From Pseudomonadota bacterium (GTDB lineage: Bacteria; Desulfobacterota; Desulfobulbia; Desulfobulbales; SURF-16): a DNA stretch of 64,000 nt. Where the stretch lies: positions 1 to 64,000 of the forward strand of contig JAHILF010000151.1 in assembly GCA_018897105.1 (NCBI GenBank). Direction: 5' to 3'. The notes beneath the pieces were generated by a model. The model saw nothing but the letters and a program-made list of their open reading frames with translations, had not been told where the DNA came from and did not search any database. Below are positions 43,825 through 53,350 of this stretch, piece after piece (position 1 is the first letter of the stretch; each line of letters opens with the position of its first letter). The position numbers and the translations under genes are program-made.

Positions 43825-44601
43825 TCACTCAGTTGCAGGTGGAACCGGAATCCCGGGGACCTGAATTGTATGGTTTGGAGTCGTGCGAGTGGTGCTTCTT
43901 TCCGTCCTGGAGGACTGCACGGCACTGCCGCCGACATTCGCCTTACCGAGTTGAACACGTTTTGTCTTTGATGTCGCTGCCGAGGGATTTTTTGGCATTT
44001 CTTTCGGCGGGGGTGGAGCGGCAATGCGGGTCTTTTTCGGATCGTTGAGCATTTTTTCGATGGTTTCCGATCCTTTTTGAAAAACGATGCGATCCGGCTC
44101 TACTTCAACAATTGTGTAGCCACTGAAACTTTCACCAACTGCCAGTTGTGCATAATTTCTTTCCCTGGCCGTGGGGGCAGCTTGCCTGGCTGTGATTTTT
44201 TTGTTCAGAGGAGCTGCTTTAGGCGAGGGATACGTGACAAGGCATTTGTGGATTTCGCCAATGATGATAGACCCGGCATAAAAGACTGTATCCATATCGA
44301 CATTCAGGCCTGCTGTGTCTTCTTCCGTGCCATCCCCATTATTATCATCACCGGTAGCACCCTCAATCATTCGCTCTTCATTAAAGAGGTAACCCTTATT
44401 GAAGTCGGGCAGGGCAGCGGGGAGCGGCGGATAGAAGATCACGTTTTTTTCCGCAGGAAAAGCCGTCTGCGGTTTGGGCGCCTGCCTGCCTTCGCTCGCA
44501 GGTGGAGCAAGTCTGTCGCCTGCACGCAATGCGACGACGGATTCTTTAACCAGGAAAATAAGCGACAGGCTGAGTGCTATGGCTGCGATGAGTTTATACA
44601 T
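43825..44601 (-). CDS. gspC: GspC-like inner-membrane protein
   Basis: The 258-residue protein has one N-terminal membrane helix (LIAAIALSLSLIFLV) and a homology-region-like segment (AQLAVGESFSGYTIVEVEPDRIVFQKGSETIEKML) near residue 160, as in GspC/PulC. An acidic stretch and a Pro/Lys/Thr-rich tail (VPGIPVPPATE) flank it. No PDZ domain is seen. The gene lies between gspM and gspD, as expected for the secretin-contacting protein. Confidence 0.75.
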   Translation of the reverse strand: MYKLIAAIALSLSLIFLVKESVVALRAGDRLAPPASEGRQAPKPQTAFPAEKNVIFYPPLPAALPDFNKGYLFNEERMIEGATGDDNNGDGTEEDTAGLNVDMDTVFYAGSIIIGEIHKCLVTYPSPKAAPLNKKITARQAAPTARERNYAQLAVGESFSGYTIVEVEPDRIVFQKGSETIEKMLNDPKKTRIAAPPPPKEMPKNPSAATSKTKRVQLGKANVGGSAVQSSRTERSTTRTTPNHTIQVPGIPVPPATE

Positions 44602-45160
44602 TTTTTAACGTGTAAAAACCTTTCATATCGATAAAAATTTTCATCTCTGTTTTTTTATAGGGCTTCAAGGTGAAACTCTCCACCTGAAAAAGCTTGTCGG
44701 AGCGGTAAAGCTGGGCGATAAAATCAACAAACTGACTCAGGGTCCCGGACAGACGGATCTTGATGGAAATTTCATGGTAATCCCGGGTGGCGGTTTTGGT
44801 TCCGCCGCTAACCATGGGTCTGATGGATTCCGGCTCCAGGCCCGCCTTTGTCACCTGTTCCTGTAGCATGATCTGCATGGCCGATGATACCTCTTCCTCG
44901 GATGTCCCGTTGAAAAGGTATTTTTCCATCTTGTTCGACTTTTGCTCGAGCCGGGCCACTCTTTTTTTCAGGGCAGGAAGCTGGTTGACGGTTTCCTGAT
45001 ACTGGGCCAGCAGATTCTGTTTTTCCTCGGCCTCGGCAATCTGGTTACTGTATGCCTGCAAGCTCATACGGCCGAGGTTGAGCAGCAACAGCAGTCCGGC
45101 CAGGGCCAGAAAGAGGATCTTGCGGTCAAGACCTTTGAGAAGCATGATGAGCTGGTTCAT
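44594..45160 (-). CDS. gspM: GspM-like inner-membrane protein
   Basis: The 188-residue protein has one membrane helix (ILFLALAGLLLLLNLG) and then a coiled-coil segment (ALKKRVARLEQKSNKMEKYLF). A ferredoxin-like periplasmic domain is followed by HEISIKIRLSGTLSQFVDFIAQL. This is the PilO/GspM layout. It overlaps gspL by 4 bases and gspC by 8 bases, showing tight coupling. Confidence 0.8.
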   Translation of the reverse strand: MNQLIMLLKGLDRKILFLALAGLLLLLNLGRMSLQAYSNQIAEAEEKQNLLAQYQETVNQLPALKKRVARLEQKSNKMEKYLFNGTSEEEVSSAMQIMLQEQVTKAGLEPESIRPMVSGGTKTATRDYHEISIKIRLSGTLSQFVDFIAQLYRSDKLFQVESFTLKPYKKTEMKIFIDMKGFYTLKNV

Positions 45161-46299
45161 TGGCCGCTTATCTCCACATGGAAGTAAGTTTGATTTTTAC
45201 GGCGGCTGGTGGATTTGAGTTTGGCATTGCCAAGGGCATCGAGCTTGGCTGTCAGCGCGCCGATATCTTCCGTATATCCCTGCAACTGTATATCCCCTGT
45301 CTTGTCATCCATGCGTATCTGGTCAAGATAGCTGTTTTCCGGCAAGGATTTCGTTGCCTTTTCCAGAAAACGGATGATATCAAAGTTTGCACCGATGGCT
45401 TCAACCCGGCCGATGGTGTCGGCAAGTTGTTTCTCCTTGATCCGCAGTTGCTCCACCGCTTTGACGTTTGGCCGCAGTGTTGCGATCTCTGTATCAATCT
45501 TTTTTAATACGGTTAACACGTTATACTCTTTGAGCGCCCCGGCGGCAATAAGGGCAACCACATTGAGCAGGCAGAGGCCGATGAGGGCATAGCGCAGATA
45601 ATCCGGCCGGCGATAGGAGGGCGGCAGAAGATTCAACTCCTTATGCAGGGCCTTTTCAGCCAGGAGCTGATCCGCATCCTGAAATCCGCTCCCCTCCTTG
45701 GGGGCCGGTTTATAAATAACTTCAGCGGCGTTCTGGGTGGTCAACTCCTCCATGGTGGGTTCATTGTAACAGAGGAGTCGGTCTTTGATTTTTTTATCCG
45801 AAAAGAGGAGAAGTTTGGGAAAACGGCCGGGCATCAACAGCGCCCATTCCTTTTTTTTGCTGAGCCGTGTCACATAGCGCTGGCTTTCCGGGAAAAGCCC
45901 GGCAAGCTGAAATCCCTGGGCAGTCACTTCGTCCAGCAGGGGTACGACAGCTTCCTCGGAAGCGGCATACAGGCAGAGATTGTATCCCTGTTTGTCCCGG
46001 ACAGCCGTAAAGCTATGCAGCATCTTCCCGTCAAAGGGGGCAAGCATGTCGAGTTGATAGCTTATTGCCTCTTTAAGGTCAGCGGTTTTCAGCGGCAGGG
46101 TGAATTTTTTGAAGAAAAGGAGATCTTCGGCAATATAAAACAGGACATCCAGGCCAGTCGGGCTCTTTGGCGAGCAGTAACGGGCGAGGCGGCTGCCTAA
46201 CTCGGTTACGGGCTGGGCAATAAACTCGCCCTCCTTTTTGAAGGATGAGCTGATATGCACCCCGTCCTGCCGGATGAGTATTTCGGCTCTCTCTTTCAT
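45157..46299 (-). CDS. gspL: GspL-like assembly platform protein
   Basis: The 380-residue protein has an actin-like cytoplasmic domain (residues about 1-215, including FKKFTLPLKTADLKEAISYQL) that binds GspE. A membrane helix (LRYALIGLCLLNVVALIAAGA) and a PilN-like periplasmic domain (FDIIRFLEKATKSLPENSYLDQIRM) follow. It overlaps the gspK and gspM genes by four bases each. Confidence 0.85.
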   Translation of the reverse strand: MKERAEILIRQDGVHISSSFKKEGEFIAQPVTELGSRLARYCSPKSPTGLDVLFYIAEDLLFFKKFTLPLKTADLKEAISYQLDMLAPFDGKMLHSFTAVRDKQGYNLCLYAASEEAVVPLLDEVTAQGFQLAGLFPESQRYVTRLSKKKEWALLMPGRFPKLLLFSDKKIKDRLLCYNEPTMEELTTQNAAEVIYKPAPKEGSGFQDADQLLAEKALHKELNLLPPSYRRPDYLRYALIGLCLLNVVALIAAGALKEYNVLTVLKKIDTEIATLRPNVKAVEQLRIKEKQLADTIGRVEAIGANFDIIRFLEKATKSLPENSYLDQIRMDDKTGDIQLQGYTEDIGALTAKLDALGNAKLKSTSRRKNQTYFHVEISGQ

Positions 46300-47306
46300 G
46301 ACAAACCTTCTTCCCAGGCAAAATAATTCACCTTGGTGCCCCTCAGTTCAAATAAGGTTCTTACCTCGACTGCGGCCGTCTTCTTATTGTTGCCGCTTTC
46401 TCTGGCAGCCAGGGTTTCAGCATCCACCCCTGCTTCACCATAGGCAACAATTGAGTAATATCTATTGTTACCTGATGAGTAAGTCAGACCTGCCGAACAC
46501 TGATCGAAGCGCTCATCCCCTAAAATCTGTCTTGCCTGTTCCTGGGTCAGGTTGTCATACAACACCTGAGCCTCATGGTATGCTTGGATCTTTGCCTCGT
46601 CACCTTCTGTGAGAAAATCAAGCATCATGGGGGTCAGGCTGTTAAAATTTATTGATCCGCTATCGTTGTGCACGGTGAAAATTTCATTGGCCTTAAAGAG
46701 ACCGGCCAGAGGTGCAGTACCGTAAACGAGAAAGAATTCGGAGGGATCCATGATTTTGCCGTTTCGTGGAATATAGGGATCATCAAGGTCCTGGTAGGTA
46801 TCCAGTTCCGCTCCGTTTAAACGGTGCAGATCATCGCTGTCTTCCCAGTCCAGCAGCGAATCTATGATTACTTCCCTTTGATCGGGTTCAATCTTCATGT
46901 ATTCCAGAAAAAGTTCCAGTAAAGGTTTGTTCAGTTTGTTCAGGTCTAATTTACCAGATTCGTTGACCACATAATAGGTTAAAAGACCTGTCTCAAGGAA
47001 GGTGTTATATTGGTACCCTTCTAAAAACTTCTCATAATCCTCATTAATATATTCAACAGGCTTGTCAAGCAGTCTGAACAGGCCCAGGTTCACTCCGCCC
47101 TCAGCCAGGCAGAGTCCGGCGGCTTGGGTTTTAGCATTGAAGGCAACCCGCAGCTCTGTGCGCACATTCAGGATGAGCTGGGCAGCGAGAAAGGAGATGA
47201 GAAGCATGATGACAATAACAACGACCAGGGCAAAACCCTGCTGCCTGGTACTCTCCCACCCTTTTGTTGTCCCGATGATCATTTGGCTTGCCTGCCTGCA
47301 CCGCAT
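46296..47306 (-). CDS. gspK: GspK minor pseudopilin
   Basis: The 336-residue protein has a prepilin-type N-terminus with basic residues and RQQGFALVVVIVIMLLISFLA (cleavage G^F). The large globular domain has the GspK calcium/helix region (KLDLNKLNKPLLELFL, IDSLLDWEDSDDLHRLNG). It caps the pseudopilus tip with GspI and GspJ. It begins 2 bases after gspI. Confidence 0.93.
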   Translation of the reverse strand: MRCRQASQMIIGTTKGWESTRQQGFALVVVIVIMLLISFLAAQLILNVRTELRVAFNAKTQAAGLCLAEGGVNLGLFRLLDKPVEYINEDYEKFLEGYQYNTFLETGLLTYYVVNESGKLDLNKLNKPLLELFLEYMKIEPDQREVIIDSLLDWEDSDDLHRLNGAELDTYQDLDDPYIPRNGKIMDPSEFFLVYGTAPLAGLFKANEIFTVHNDSGSINFNSLTPMMLDFLTEGDEAKIQAYHEAQVLYDNLTQEQARQILGDERFDQCSAGLTYSSGNNRYYSIVAYGEAGVDAETLAARESGNNKKTAAVEVRTLFELRGTKVNYFAWEEGLS

Positions 47307-47308
47307 CC

Positions 47309-47659
47309 CTATAAAATGGTTTGCAGTTTCAATGTTTCCAGCTCGCCGCTGTCGCTTTTAACGGCCATAACCCGGTATTTTACACCCTCGATAAAAAGAG
47401 TGCCTTCCTCTTTTTCATCACCCTCCAACTGGTCAGCGCCTGTGAATTTGGTATCCTTGCTGAATGTGAGCAGTTCTTCAAATACAACTTGGCGGGTTTT
47501 GCCGATTTTATCTATATTTTTCAGCGAAATGGAGAAATTTTGCAGCACAGCCACATATGCCATGCTAAGTATCAGCACGGCCACCAGCACCTCAAGCAGG
47601 GTAAATCCCGTCTGCTCTGTAGTGCTGAGCCATACAATTTCCACTGTCCTAAATCGCAT
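47309..47659 (-). CDS. gspI: GspI minor pseudopilin
   Basis: The 116-residue protein has the prepilin signature TGFTLLEVLVAVLILSMAYVAVLQ and a small globular domain, normal for GspI. The start at 47659 gives a leader of 17 residues and an 11-base overlap with gspJ; a start at 47713 is possible and adds 18 residues. Confidence 0.85.
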   Translation of the reverse strand: MRFRTVEIVWLSTTEQTGFTLLEVLVAVLILSMAYVAVLQNFSISLKNIDKIGKTRQVVFEELLTFSKDTKFTGADQLEGDEKEEGTLFIEGVKYRVMAVKSDSGELETLKLQTIL

Positions 47660-48272
47660 CGGTTCGTGTTTCCACCTGGCACCAGGGGGTAAAATTAAAT
47701 TCCTTGCCGTCATAGAGCACTGTCACCGAACTGCTGTTATCCGTATAGGAAAAGGACAGGGGCAGGCAATCTTCAACCAGTACCTGCATATCCTCATAAG
47801 CCGGCAGATAATCGTCGCCATAATCGATGTTGTAGAAATCCCTTTTTTCCAGGTAATAAAGGGTGGCACTCTCCAGATCATAACGATACACGGCTATCAC
47901 CACCCCTGCAAGAGGGTAGAGCAGAGGCGCACGGGTTGTGATGCGCAGCATGGTGTCATCCGCGGCAATGTCAACCGCTTTCTTCTGCTCATCATACCAG
48001 CCGTTCTTAATCTGGCGCTGCAGGATGCCGATCAGGCCCTGCTCCCGCTCCAGCAGCAGGATGCTTTTATCTCCTTTTTCGGCAAACCGGATACTGACAT
48101 TCAAAATGGAGTAGATCATTGAGGAAACCATAGCCAGCATCAATACGGCGACCATCACCTCAATCAAGGTAAATCCCTTCTCTCTCGACATGCCGTCGGG
48201 ATAAGGCTCTTGCACGCCTGTGAAATCTCTCTTGTTCTGCCCGCCTTCGGTGACCTTGTTATGTATTGCCAT
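47649..48272 (-). CDS. gspJ: GspJ minor pseudopilin
   Basis: The 207-residue protein has EKGFTLIEVMVAVLMLAMVSSMIYS and a globular domain of about 160 residues, as in GspJ. The prepilin leader is unusually long if translation begins at 48272. An internal ATG at 48191 (MSREKGF) would give a leader of normal size, although no strong ribosome site precedes it. Confidence 0.85.
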   Translation of the reverse strand: MAIHNKVTEGGQNKRDFTGVQEPYPDGMSREKGFTLIEVMVAVLMLAMVSSMIYSILNVSIRFAEKGDKSILLLEREQGLIGILQRQIKNGWYDEQKKAVDIAADDTMLRITTRAPLLYPLAGVVIAVYRYDLESATLYYLEKRDFYNIDYGDDYLPAYEDMQVLVEDCLPLSFSYTDNSSSVTVLYDGKEFNFTPWCQVETRTDAI

Positions 48273-48281
48273 CAGTTTCTT

Positions 48282-48719
48282 TTAGCGTATCACCGGCAGA
48301 GCAGTGAGCGGATCCAGGCTGATCGTTCGGTTCCTGCCGTCGCTGGACAAAGAAATGGTCGCTGGCGTTACAGTTGACTGCGGGGTGAAGATGACCACTG
48401 GAGGTTCCAGGGTCAGTTCGCTTTCCGGATTGAGATCCAGTTCTTGCACCTCCTGCTCTTCTTGACCCCTATCCAGCAGGAGATTATGGTCTTCAAGGCT
48501 CATTTTTATCTGCTGCCCCGAGATAACCGCCTGCAGTCGAATTGCCCGCATATGGGCCATAATGTCCCCTACCTGTTTCCTGAAATCAAGGCCTGCCAGG
48601 AAATTTCCCACCGATGGGGCGGCAATTCCTGCCATGATTCCCAACATGACCAGCACGGTGAGCAGTTCAAAGAGGGAAAATCCGGCGGAACGTGTATCTC
48701 CCGCAAATCTCTTTTTCAT
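48282..48719 (-). CDS. gspH: GspH-type pseudopilin
   Basis: The 145-residue protein has a prepilin N-terminus (SAGFSLFELLTVLVMLGIMAGIAAPSV) and RKQVGDIMAHMRAIRLQAVISG, the GspH region following the helix. It lacks the GspG features (calcium site, C-terminal disulfide-free short domain with YP motifs), so it is the minor pseudopilin GspH rather than the major one. It lies where gspG would normally be found, straight after gspF. Confidence 0.75.
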   Translation of the reverse strand: MKKRFAGDTRSAGFSLFELLTVLVMLGIMAGIAAPSVGNFLAGLDFRKQVGDIMAHMRAIRLQAVISGQQIKMSLEDHNLLLDRGQEEQEVQELDLNPESELTLEPPVVIFTPQSTVTPATISLSSDGRNRTISLDPLTALPVIR

Positions 48720-48764
48720 GTGTCCCTGTAATTTCCCGCCTGCATTTATCTAGCAGATCCTCTG

Positions 48765-49988
48765 TCAGCCGGCGATATCATTCATGCTCAAGATAACTGT
48801 CAGCATGGAAATAACCACATACCCGGCCACCAAGGCGATGGTGAGAATAAAAGCCGGTTCAATGAGAGAGATCAGCCGTTTAATCTTGCTGCGCAGCTCC
48901 TGGTCATAATGATCGGCAATCTGGCCGCATACCTCCCCTACTCGCCCTGATTCCTCGCCGATGGAGAGAAGATCCACGGCAAGCGACGGCAGCAGCGCCT
49001 CACCTTTAAGTTTGGTGCTGACCCGCTGCCCCTCCTTCAACGCCTCTGTGGCCCGGTGCAGCAGATTCTGGAACTGCTCATTGACGGCGATGCCGGAGCA
49101 GATACGCAAGGCGGTGGCAAGATGCACACCGTTGTTTACCAGCACTTCAAGGGTGCGGAAAATCCGGGTCGTCTCAAGCTCACAGATAAAACTCGACAGC
49201 ACCGGTATCTTCAAGGACAGGCGGTGGTAGAGCTTCTTGCCCTCCGGCTGTTTCAGGTACCAGACCAGCAGCGCCACCGGGCCGACAAGCAGCACCAGGA
49301 CGATGAGATAGTGATTGGAGACAAAGCTTGACACACTCATCATGACAGCCACATTGGCGGGGAGCTGCTGCCCCATTCCCTGAAAAAGCACCTGAAACCT
49401 GGGCAGGATGGTGGTGATGAGAATAATGATGGCAATGATGCCGACAACCAGCAGGAAAAGAGGATAAACAGAGGCGGAAATGATATACTGTCGTAATTCC
49501 TGAAAAGTCGACTGGTACTCAGTGATTTTCGTCAGCATGGCGGGCAGGATGCCCCCTTCTTCCCCGGCCCTGGCAATATTGATGTACATGGGGGTGAAAT
49601 GAGGAAAATCAGCCAGGGCCTGGGAAAATGATTTACCCTCTTTAAGCTTTCTTTCTATGGCGTCGCAGAATTCCTTGAAGGCCTGTTTCTGACTGTGGTT
49701 TTTCATGATCCGCAAGGCCCCGTCAAGGGACATTCCGGCATTGAGCAGCATGGCAATCTGTTTGGTGAAAAAATCAATCTCCACGCGGGTTATCTTGTTG
49801 CGGTTGAAATGAAGGAAATCGGGCAGACTGATCTGCATTTTGCTGCCCGGAGTGTATGGCCTGATTTCCAGGGGGCGGATACCCTGCAGCATCAGTTTTT
49901 TTGCGGCAGCGGCTTTATCGGTCTCCTCCACCACTCCTTCCTTTACCGCATTTTCATTGTCCAGTGCCGTGTATTTAAAGAGCGGCAT
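48765..49988 (-). CDS. gspF: GspF inner-membrane platform protein
   Basis: The 407-residue protein has the GspF/PilC duplicated domains: PLFKYTALDNENAVKEGVVEE at the start and FTKQIAMLLNAGMSLDGALRIM and SLLSIGEESGRVGEVCGQIAD in the two repeats. Three membrane helices are visible. It overlaps gspE by 14 bases and is the motor base for pseudopilus assembly. Confidence 0.97.
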   Translation of the reverse strand: MPLFKYTALDNENAVKEGVVEETDKAAAAKKLMLQGIRPLEIRPYTPGSKMQISLPDFLHFNRNKITRVEIDFFTKQIAMLLNAGMSLDGALRIMKNHSQKQAFKEFCDAIERKLKEGKSFSQALADFPHFTPMYINIARAGEEGGILPAMLTKITEYQSTFQELRQYIISASVYPLFLLVVGIIAIIILITTILPRFQVLFQGMGQQLPANVAVMMSVSSFVSNHYLIVLVLLVGPVALLVWYLKQPEGKKLYHRLSLKIPVLSSFICELETTRIFRTLEVLVNNGVHLATALRICSGIAVNEQFQNLLHRATEALKEGQRVSTKLKGEALLPSLAVDLLSIGEESGRVGEVCGQIADHYDQELRSKIKRLISLIEPAFILTIALVAGYVVISMLTVILSMNDIAG

Positions 49989-51648
49989 TGGTTGCTCCTC
50001 TGCTCACCCTGATCACTTCAGCGAGGGTTGTTCTGCCCTCCTTGATCTTCAGCAACCCATCATGGAACATCTCCTTGAAACCTTCGTCAACGGCGATTCG
50101 TTTCAGTTCGCCCAGATCTTTCCTTTTGGCTACCGCCCGGCACAGAACATCGCTCATGACGAGAAGCTCGTAGATACCGATTCGTCCGCTGTAGCCGGTG
50201 CCGGAACAGCTGGCACAGCCGATTCCTGTGTACATTTCAAAATCGTCCCCTTCCGGCAGATAACCGAGGTGTTCGGCAATATGCCCCTGCTTGGTTCGGC
50301 AATGCTGACAGATGCGGCGGACCAGACGCTGGGCGAGCACGCCTCGCAGGGCGGAAGAGATAAGGAAATTTTCCACCCCGATGTCGATTAAGCGGGTAAC
50401 GGCGGAAAGTGCGTCATTGGTATGCAGGGTGGAAAATACCAGGTGGCCGGTGAGGGACGACTGGACGGCGATTTCCGCGGTATCCAGATCCCTTATCTCC
50501 CCTACCATGATAATATCCGGGTCCTGCCGTACGATGGAGCGCAGCCCCTTGGCAAAGGTGAGGCCTATTTCCGGCCGTACCTGGGTCTGGTTGATCCCTT
50601 TGAGCTGGTATTCCACCGGGTCTTCCAGGGTGATGATTTTGTTGTGGCCGCTGTTGATCTGGTTTAAGGCGCAATAAAGAGTTGTTGTCTTGCCGCTGCC
50701 GGTGGGGCCGGTAACCAGGATGATGCCGTTCGGATAAGAGATGAGTTCTTTGAACTGTTTTTCGATCTCCTCTCCCATGCCAAGATGGCCCATGTCAAGG
50801 ATGATGGATCCTTTTTCCAGGATGCGGATAACGACCCCTTCCCCATAAATCGTAGGCATGGTCGATACACGCAGGTCGATTTCTTTGCCGCCGATGCGCA
50901 TGGAGATCTTGCCGTCCTGGGGAATTCGTCTTTCCGCGATGTCCAGGGCAGCCAACAGTTTTGTTCTTGATATGATGGCTGCCTGCATGGAGAGGGGCGG
51001 CATTTCAAAGTCTTGGAGAATGCCGTCGATGCGGAAACGGATCAGCTGTCCTCCTTCAAAGGATTCGATATGAATATCGCTGGCCCGCCGGTTTACCGCG
51101 GTATCGACGAGATTGTTCACATATTTGATAACCGGGGCCTCGGAAGCCATATCCTTCAGCTTATCGACGTCAGCCTCGTCAATGATATATTTCTCGGTTT
51201 CCTGTTCCTTGAGGCCGAGATCATAATGCTCGCCCACCATTTTTTTGACATCCGTTTCCAGGACCAGCTGAATTTCAAATGGTTCGTTGAGCTGGGTTTC
51301 GGCGGTGGAAAGGATATCTCCATCAAGTGGATCGTGGCAGATAAGAATATTTTTTTCGCCCCGCCTGATCATGGCGAAGGGATGATCGCGCAGAAAGATC
51401 TTGGCGATGTTGAGGGGCAGAAAAGTATCTTCCTCCTGCGGGGCATAGATGCTCAGGCAAAGTTGTTCGGCAAGGCCTGCAAGCAGATCATCCTCGCTGA
51501 TGAAACCGAGGGACACCAGGATTTCTCCAAGTCCCTGGGGAACAGATTCAAGATGAGTGAGTGCGCGCTCCAGCTGGTTTGGTTGCAGTTTGCGCTGGCG
51601 GACGAGAAGTTCGCCGATCTTTTCTTTCTTGCTGAAAAATACGGTCAT
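49975..51648 (-). CDS. gspE: GspE secretion ATPase
   Basis: The 557-residue cytoplasmic ATPase has the N1E domain, a C-terminal P-loop domain (VTGPTGSGKTTTLYCAL, Asp/His boxes DPVEYQLKGINQTQV and VFSTLHTNDA) and the four-cysteine zinc module (CQHC...CASC). This is a normal full-length GspE. It follows the NfnB/GltD-like gene by 27 bases with no terminator, so the two are probably cotranscribed. Confidence 0.97.
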   Translation of the reverse strand: MTVFFSKKEKIGELLVRQRKLQPNQLERALTHLESVPQGLGEILVSLGFISEDDLLAGLAEQLCLSIYAPQEEDTFLPLNIAKIFLRDHPFAMIRRGEKNILICHDPLDGDILSTAETQLNEPFEIQLVLETDVKKMVGEHYDLGLKEQETEKYIIDEADVDKLKDMASEAPVIKYVNNLVDTAVNRRASDIHIESFEGGQLIRFRIDGILQDFEMPPLSMQAAIISRTKLLAALDIAERRIPQDGKISMRIGGKEIDLRVSTMPTIYGEGVVIRILEKGSIILDMGHLGMGEEIEKQFKELISYPNGIILVTGPTGSGKTTTLYCALNQINSGHNKIITLEDPVEYQLKGINQTQVRPEIGLTFAKGLRSIVRQDPDIIMVGEIRDLDTAEIAVQSSLTGHLVFSTLHTNDALSAVTRLIDIGVENFLISSALRGVLAQRLVRRICQHCRTKQGHIAEHLGYLPEGDDFEMYTGIGCASCSGTGYSGRIGIYELLVMSDVLCRAVAKRKDLGELKRIAVDEGFKEMFHDGLLKIKEGRTTLAEVIRVSRGATNAAL

Positions 51649-51675
51649 AGGGCCTCGTTAAGGCTTTCCCCCGGC

Positions 51676-53085
51676 TTATGTTAGAACGCGAACGTTGCGT
51701 CCTTCTTTCAGGTCTTTCCCTTCTAAATACAGTTTTATGGACTCTGCTGCAACCTTTCCTTGATAGACCGCCTTGGCGGCCGTCTGCGGACCCAGAACGG
51801 AGTCTCCACCGGAGAAAATCCACGGCACCGAGGTCTGCAGGGTAACTGGGTCAACCACATAGGTACCCCAGCTTGTCAGATCCATCTTTAGATTGCTGTC
51901 GGCGGTGTGGTCCACCTTCTGGCTGATTGCCGGGATGATGGCGTCGGCTTCAATCATAAAGTTCGACCCCTCAATGACTACCGGCCGGCAGCGGCCCGAG
52001 GTATCGCATTCACCAAGCATCATTCTCTGGCACTCCACCCTGGACACCTTGCCGTTTTCTCCATGAATCTTAACAGGTGCAGCCAGAAATTCAATATGAA
52101 CCCCTTCCTCTTCAAGATGATGAATCTCAGCCATGGAGGCCGGCATTTCCTTTTTTGTTCGCCGGTAGAGAATAAAAACATCTTTCGAGCCGGTTCTCAG
52201 GGCCGTTCTCGCCACATCAATAGCCACGTTACCCCCACCGACAACCACGACATTGCTGCCGAGATTGATTTTCTCTCCCAGGCATACTCGGCGCAGATAA
52301 TCAACTCCATGGGTGACTCCTTCCAGATCTTCACCTTCTATGCCAAGTTTGCGGCTTTTATGGGCTCCAACGCTGACAAAAACAGCATTAAAGCCTTTTT
52401 CATCCTTCAGCTGCTCTAATGTCAAGTTCTTGCCTATTGTAAAATTATTAACAACGGTTACGCCACAATTTTTTAATGCATCAAATTCTGCATTGATGAT
52501 GTCACGAGGCAGCCGGTATGGTGGAATGCCCACGGCGAGCATGCCGCCGAATACGGGCAGACTTTCAAATATCGTGCAATGATATCCTTCATGGGCCAGA
52601 TTGTAGGCCGTCGTCATGCCGGCCGGGCCAGAGCCGATGATCGCCACTTTTTTGTCCTTGGGCAGTGCGCAGGGAACTGCTAAATTTTTTTGATTTCTTA
52701 CCATCCAGTCCACCAGATAACGTTCAAGCAGTCCGATGGCAACCGGCTCACCTTTTTTCCCACGGATACAGGACCCTTCACATTGAAACTCATGGGGGCA
52801 CACCCTTGAACAGACAGCAGGCAGGGAGCTGGTTTCACGTATGGTCCAGTATCCTTCTTCAAAGCGATTATTGCGCAAATGTTCAATAAACCCCGGGATA
52901 TTGTTATGTATCGGACATCCTTCACGGCAGGTGGGCTTTTTGCACTGCAGACAGCGGTGTGCTTCGAGAATGGCGGTTTTCTCGTCATATCCCCGAGAAA
53001 CTTCTTCAAAGTTATTAATCCGGTAATCCACATCAAGTTCAGGTGCTTTTTGTCTGGGAATGGCGAGGCGCTCTTTCGGCTTCAT
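51676..53085 (-). CDS. NAD(P)H-dependent flavoprotein of the NfnB/GltD family
   Basis: The 469-residue protein has an N-terminal iron-sulfur domain (CLQCKKPTCREGCPIHNNIP; CSRVCPHEFQCEGSC) and two nucleotide-binding folds (VAIIGSGPAGMTTAYNLAHEG for FAD and VVVVGGGNVAIDVARTAL for NAD(P)H). A FAD-closing motif (FSGGDSVLGPQTAAKAV) follows. This is the glutamate synthase small-subunit/NfnB/sulfide dehydrogenase SudA type. The FMN-type partner NfnA is not adjacent, so it may act alone or with GltB elsewhere. Confidence 0.85.
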   Translation of the reverse strand: MKPKERLAIPRQKAPELDVDYRINNFEEVSRGYDEKTAILEAHRCLQCKKPTCREGCPIHNNIPGFIEHLRNNRFEEGYWTIRETSSLPAVCSRVCPHEFQCEGSCIRGKKGEPVAIGLLERYLVDWMVRNQKNLAVPCALPKDKKVAIIGSGPAGMTTAYNLAHEGYHCTIFESLPVFGGMLAVGIPPYRLPRDIINAEFDALKNCGVTVVNNFTIGKNLTLEQLKDEKGFNAVFVSVGAHKSRKLGIEGEDLEGVTHGVDYLRRVCLGEKINLGSNVVVVGGGNVAIDVARTALRTGSKDVFILYRRTKKEMPASMAEIHHLEEEGVHIEFLAAPVKIHGENGKVSRVECQRMMLGECDTSGRCRPVVIEGSNFMIEADAIIPAISQKVDHTADSNLKMDLTSWGTYVVDPVTLQTSVPWIFSGGDSVLGPQTAAKAVYQGKVAAESIKLYLEGKDLKEGRNVRVLT

Positions 53086-53250
53086 TGAAAATTCTCCTTA
53101 TATAAAAGCTTTTTGCTAGGTATTTCTACTGGTTTTGCTGCAATTTTAAGTTGTTACCTATTTAATATGTTTATAGGATCATTTCAAGTCCCGATAAATG
53201 AACTTATCACAAACGCATTTTTTAAATTATCAATTTTTATGAATTGAGCG

Positions 53251-53278
53251 TTGAGTCTGCTAATTGTTATGATATAAT
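53251..53278 (+). promoter_or_regulatory. cheX promoter
   Basis: TTGAGT (53251-53256), 16-base spacer, perfect TATAAT (53273-53278), 72 bases ahead of the start. The 265 bases from 53086 to 53350 are A/T rich and hold both this promoter and the presumed promoter of the minus-strand flavoprotein gene. Confidence 0.6.
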
Positions 53279-53350
53279 CTGCAAATAATAAGGATTTTTT
53301 CTATTTATGCCGTCAAAATTTCCCATGTGTATCAATCAACAGGATAGCCG

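Noticed and set aside
47124-48122. 332-codon plus-strand open frame across gspI, gspJ and part of gspK
   Set aside because: It lies entirely over three recognisable pseudopilin genes on the other strand and has no domain.
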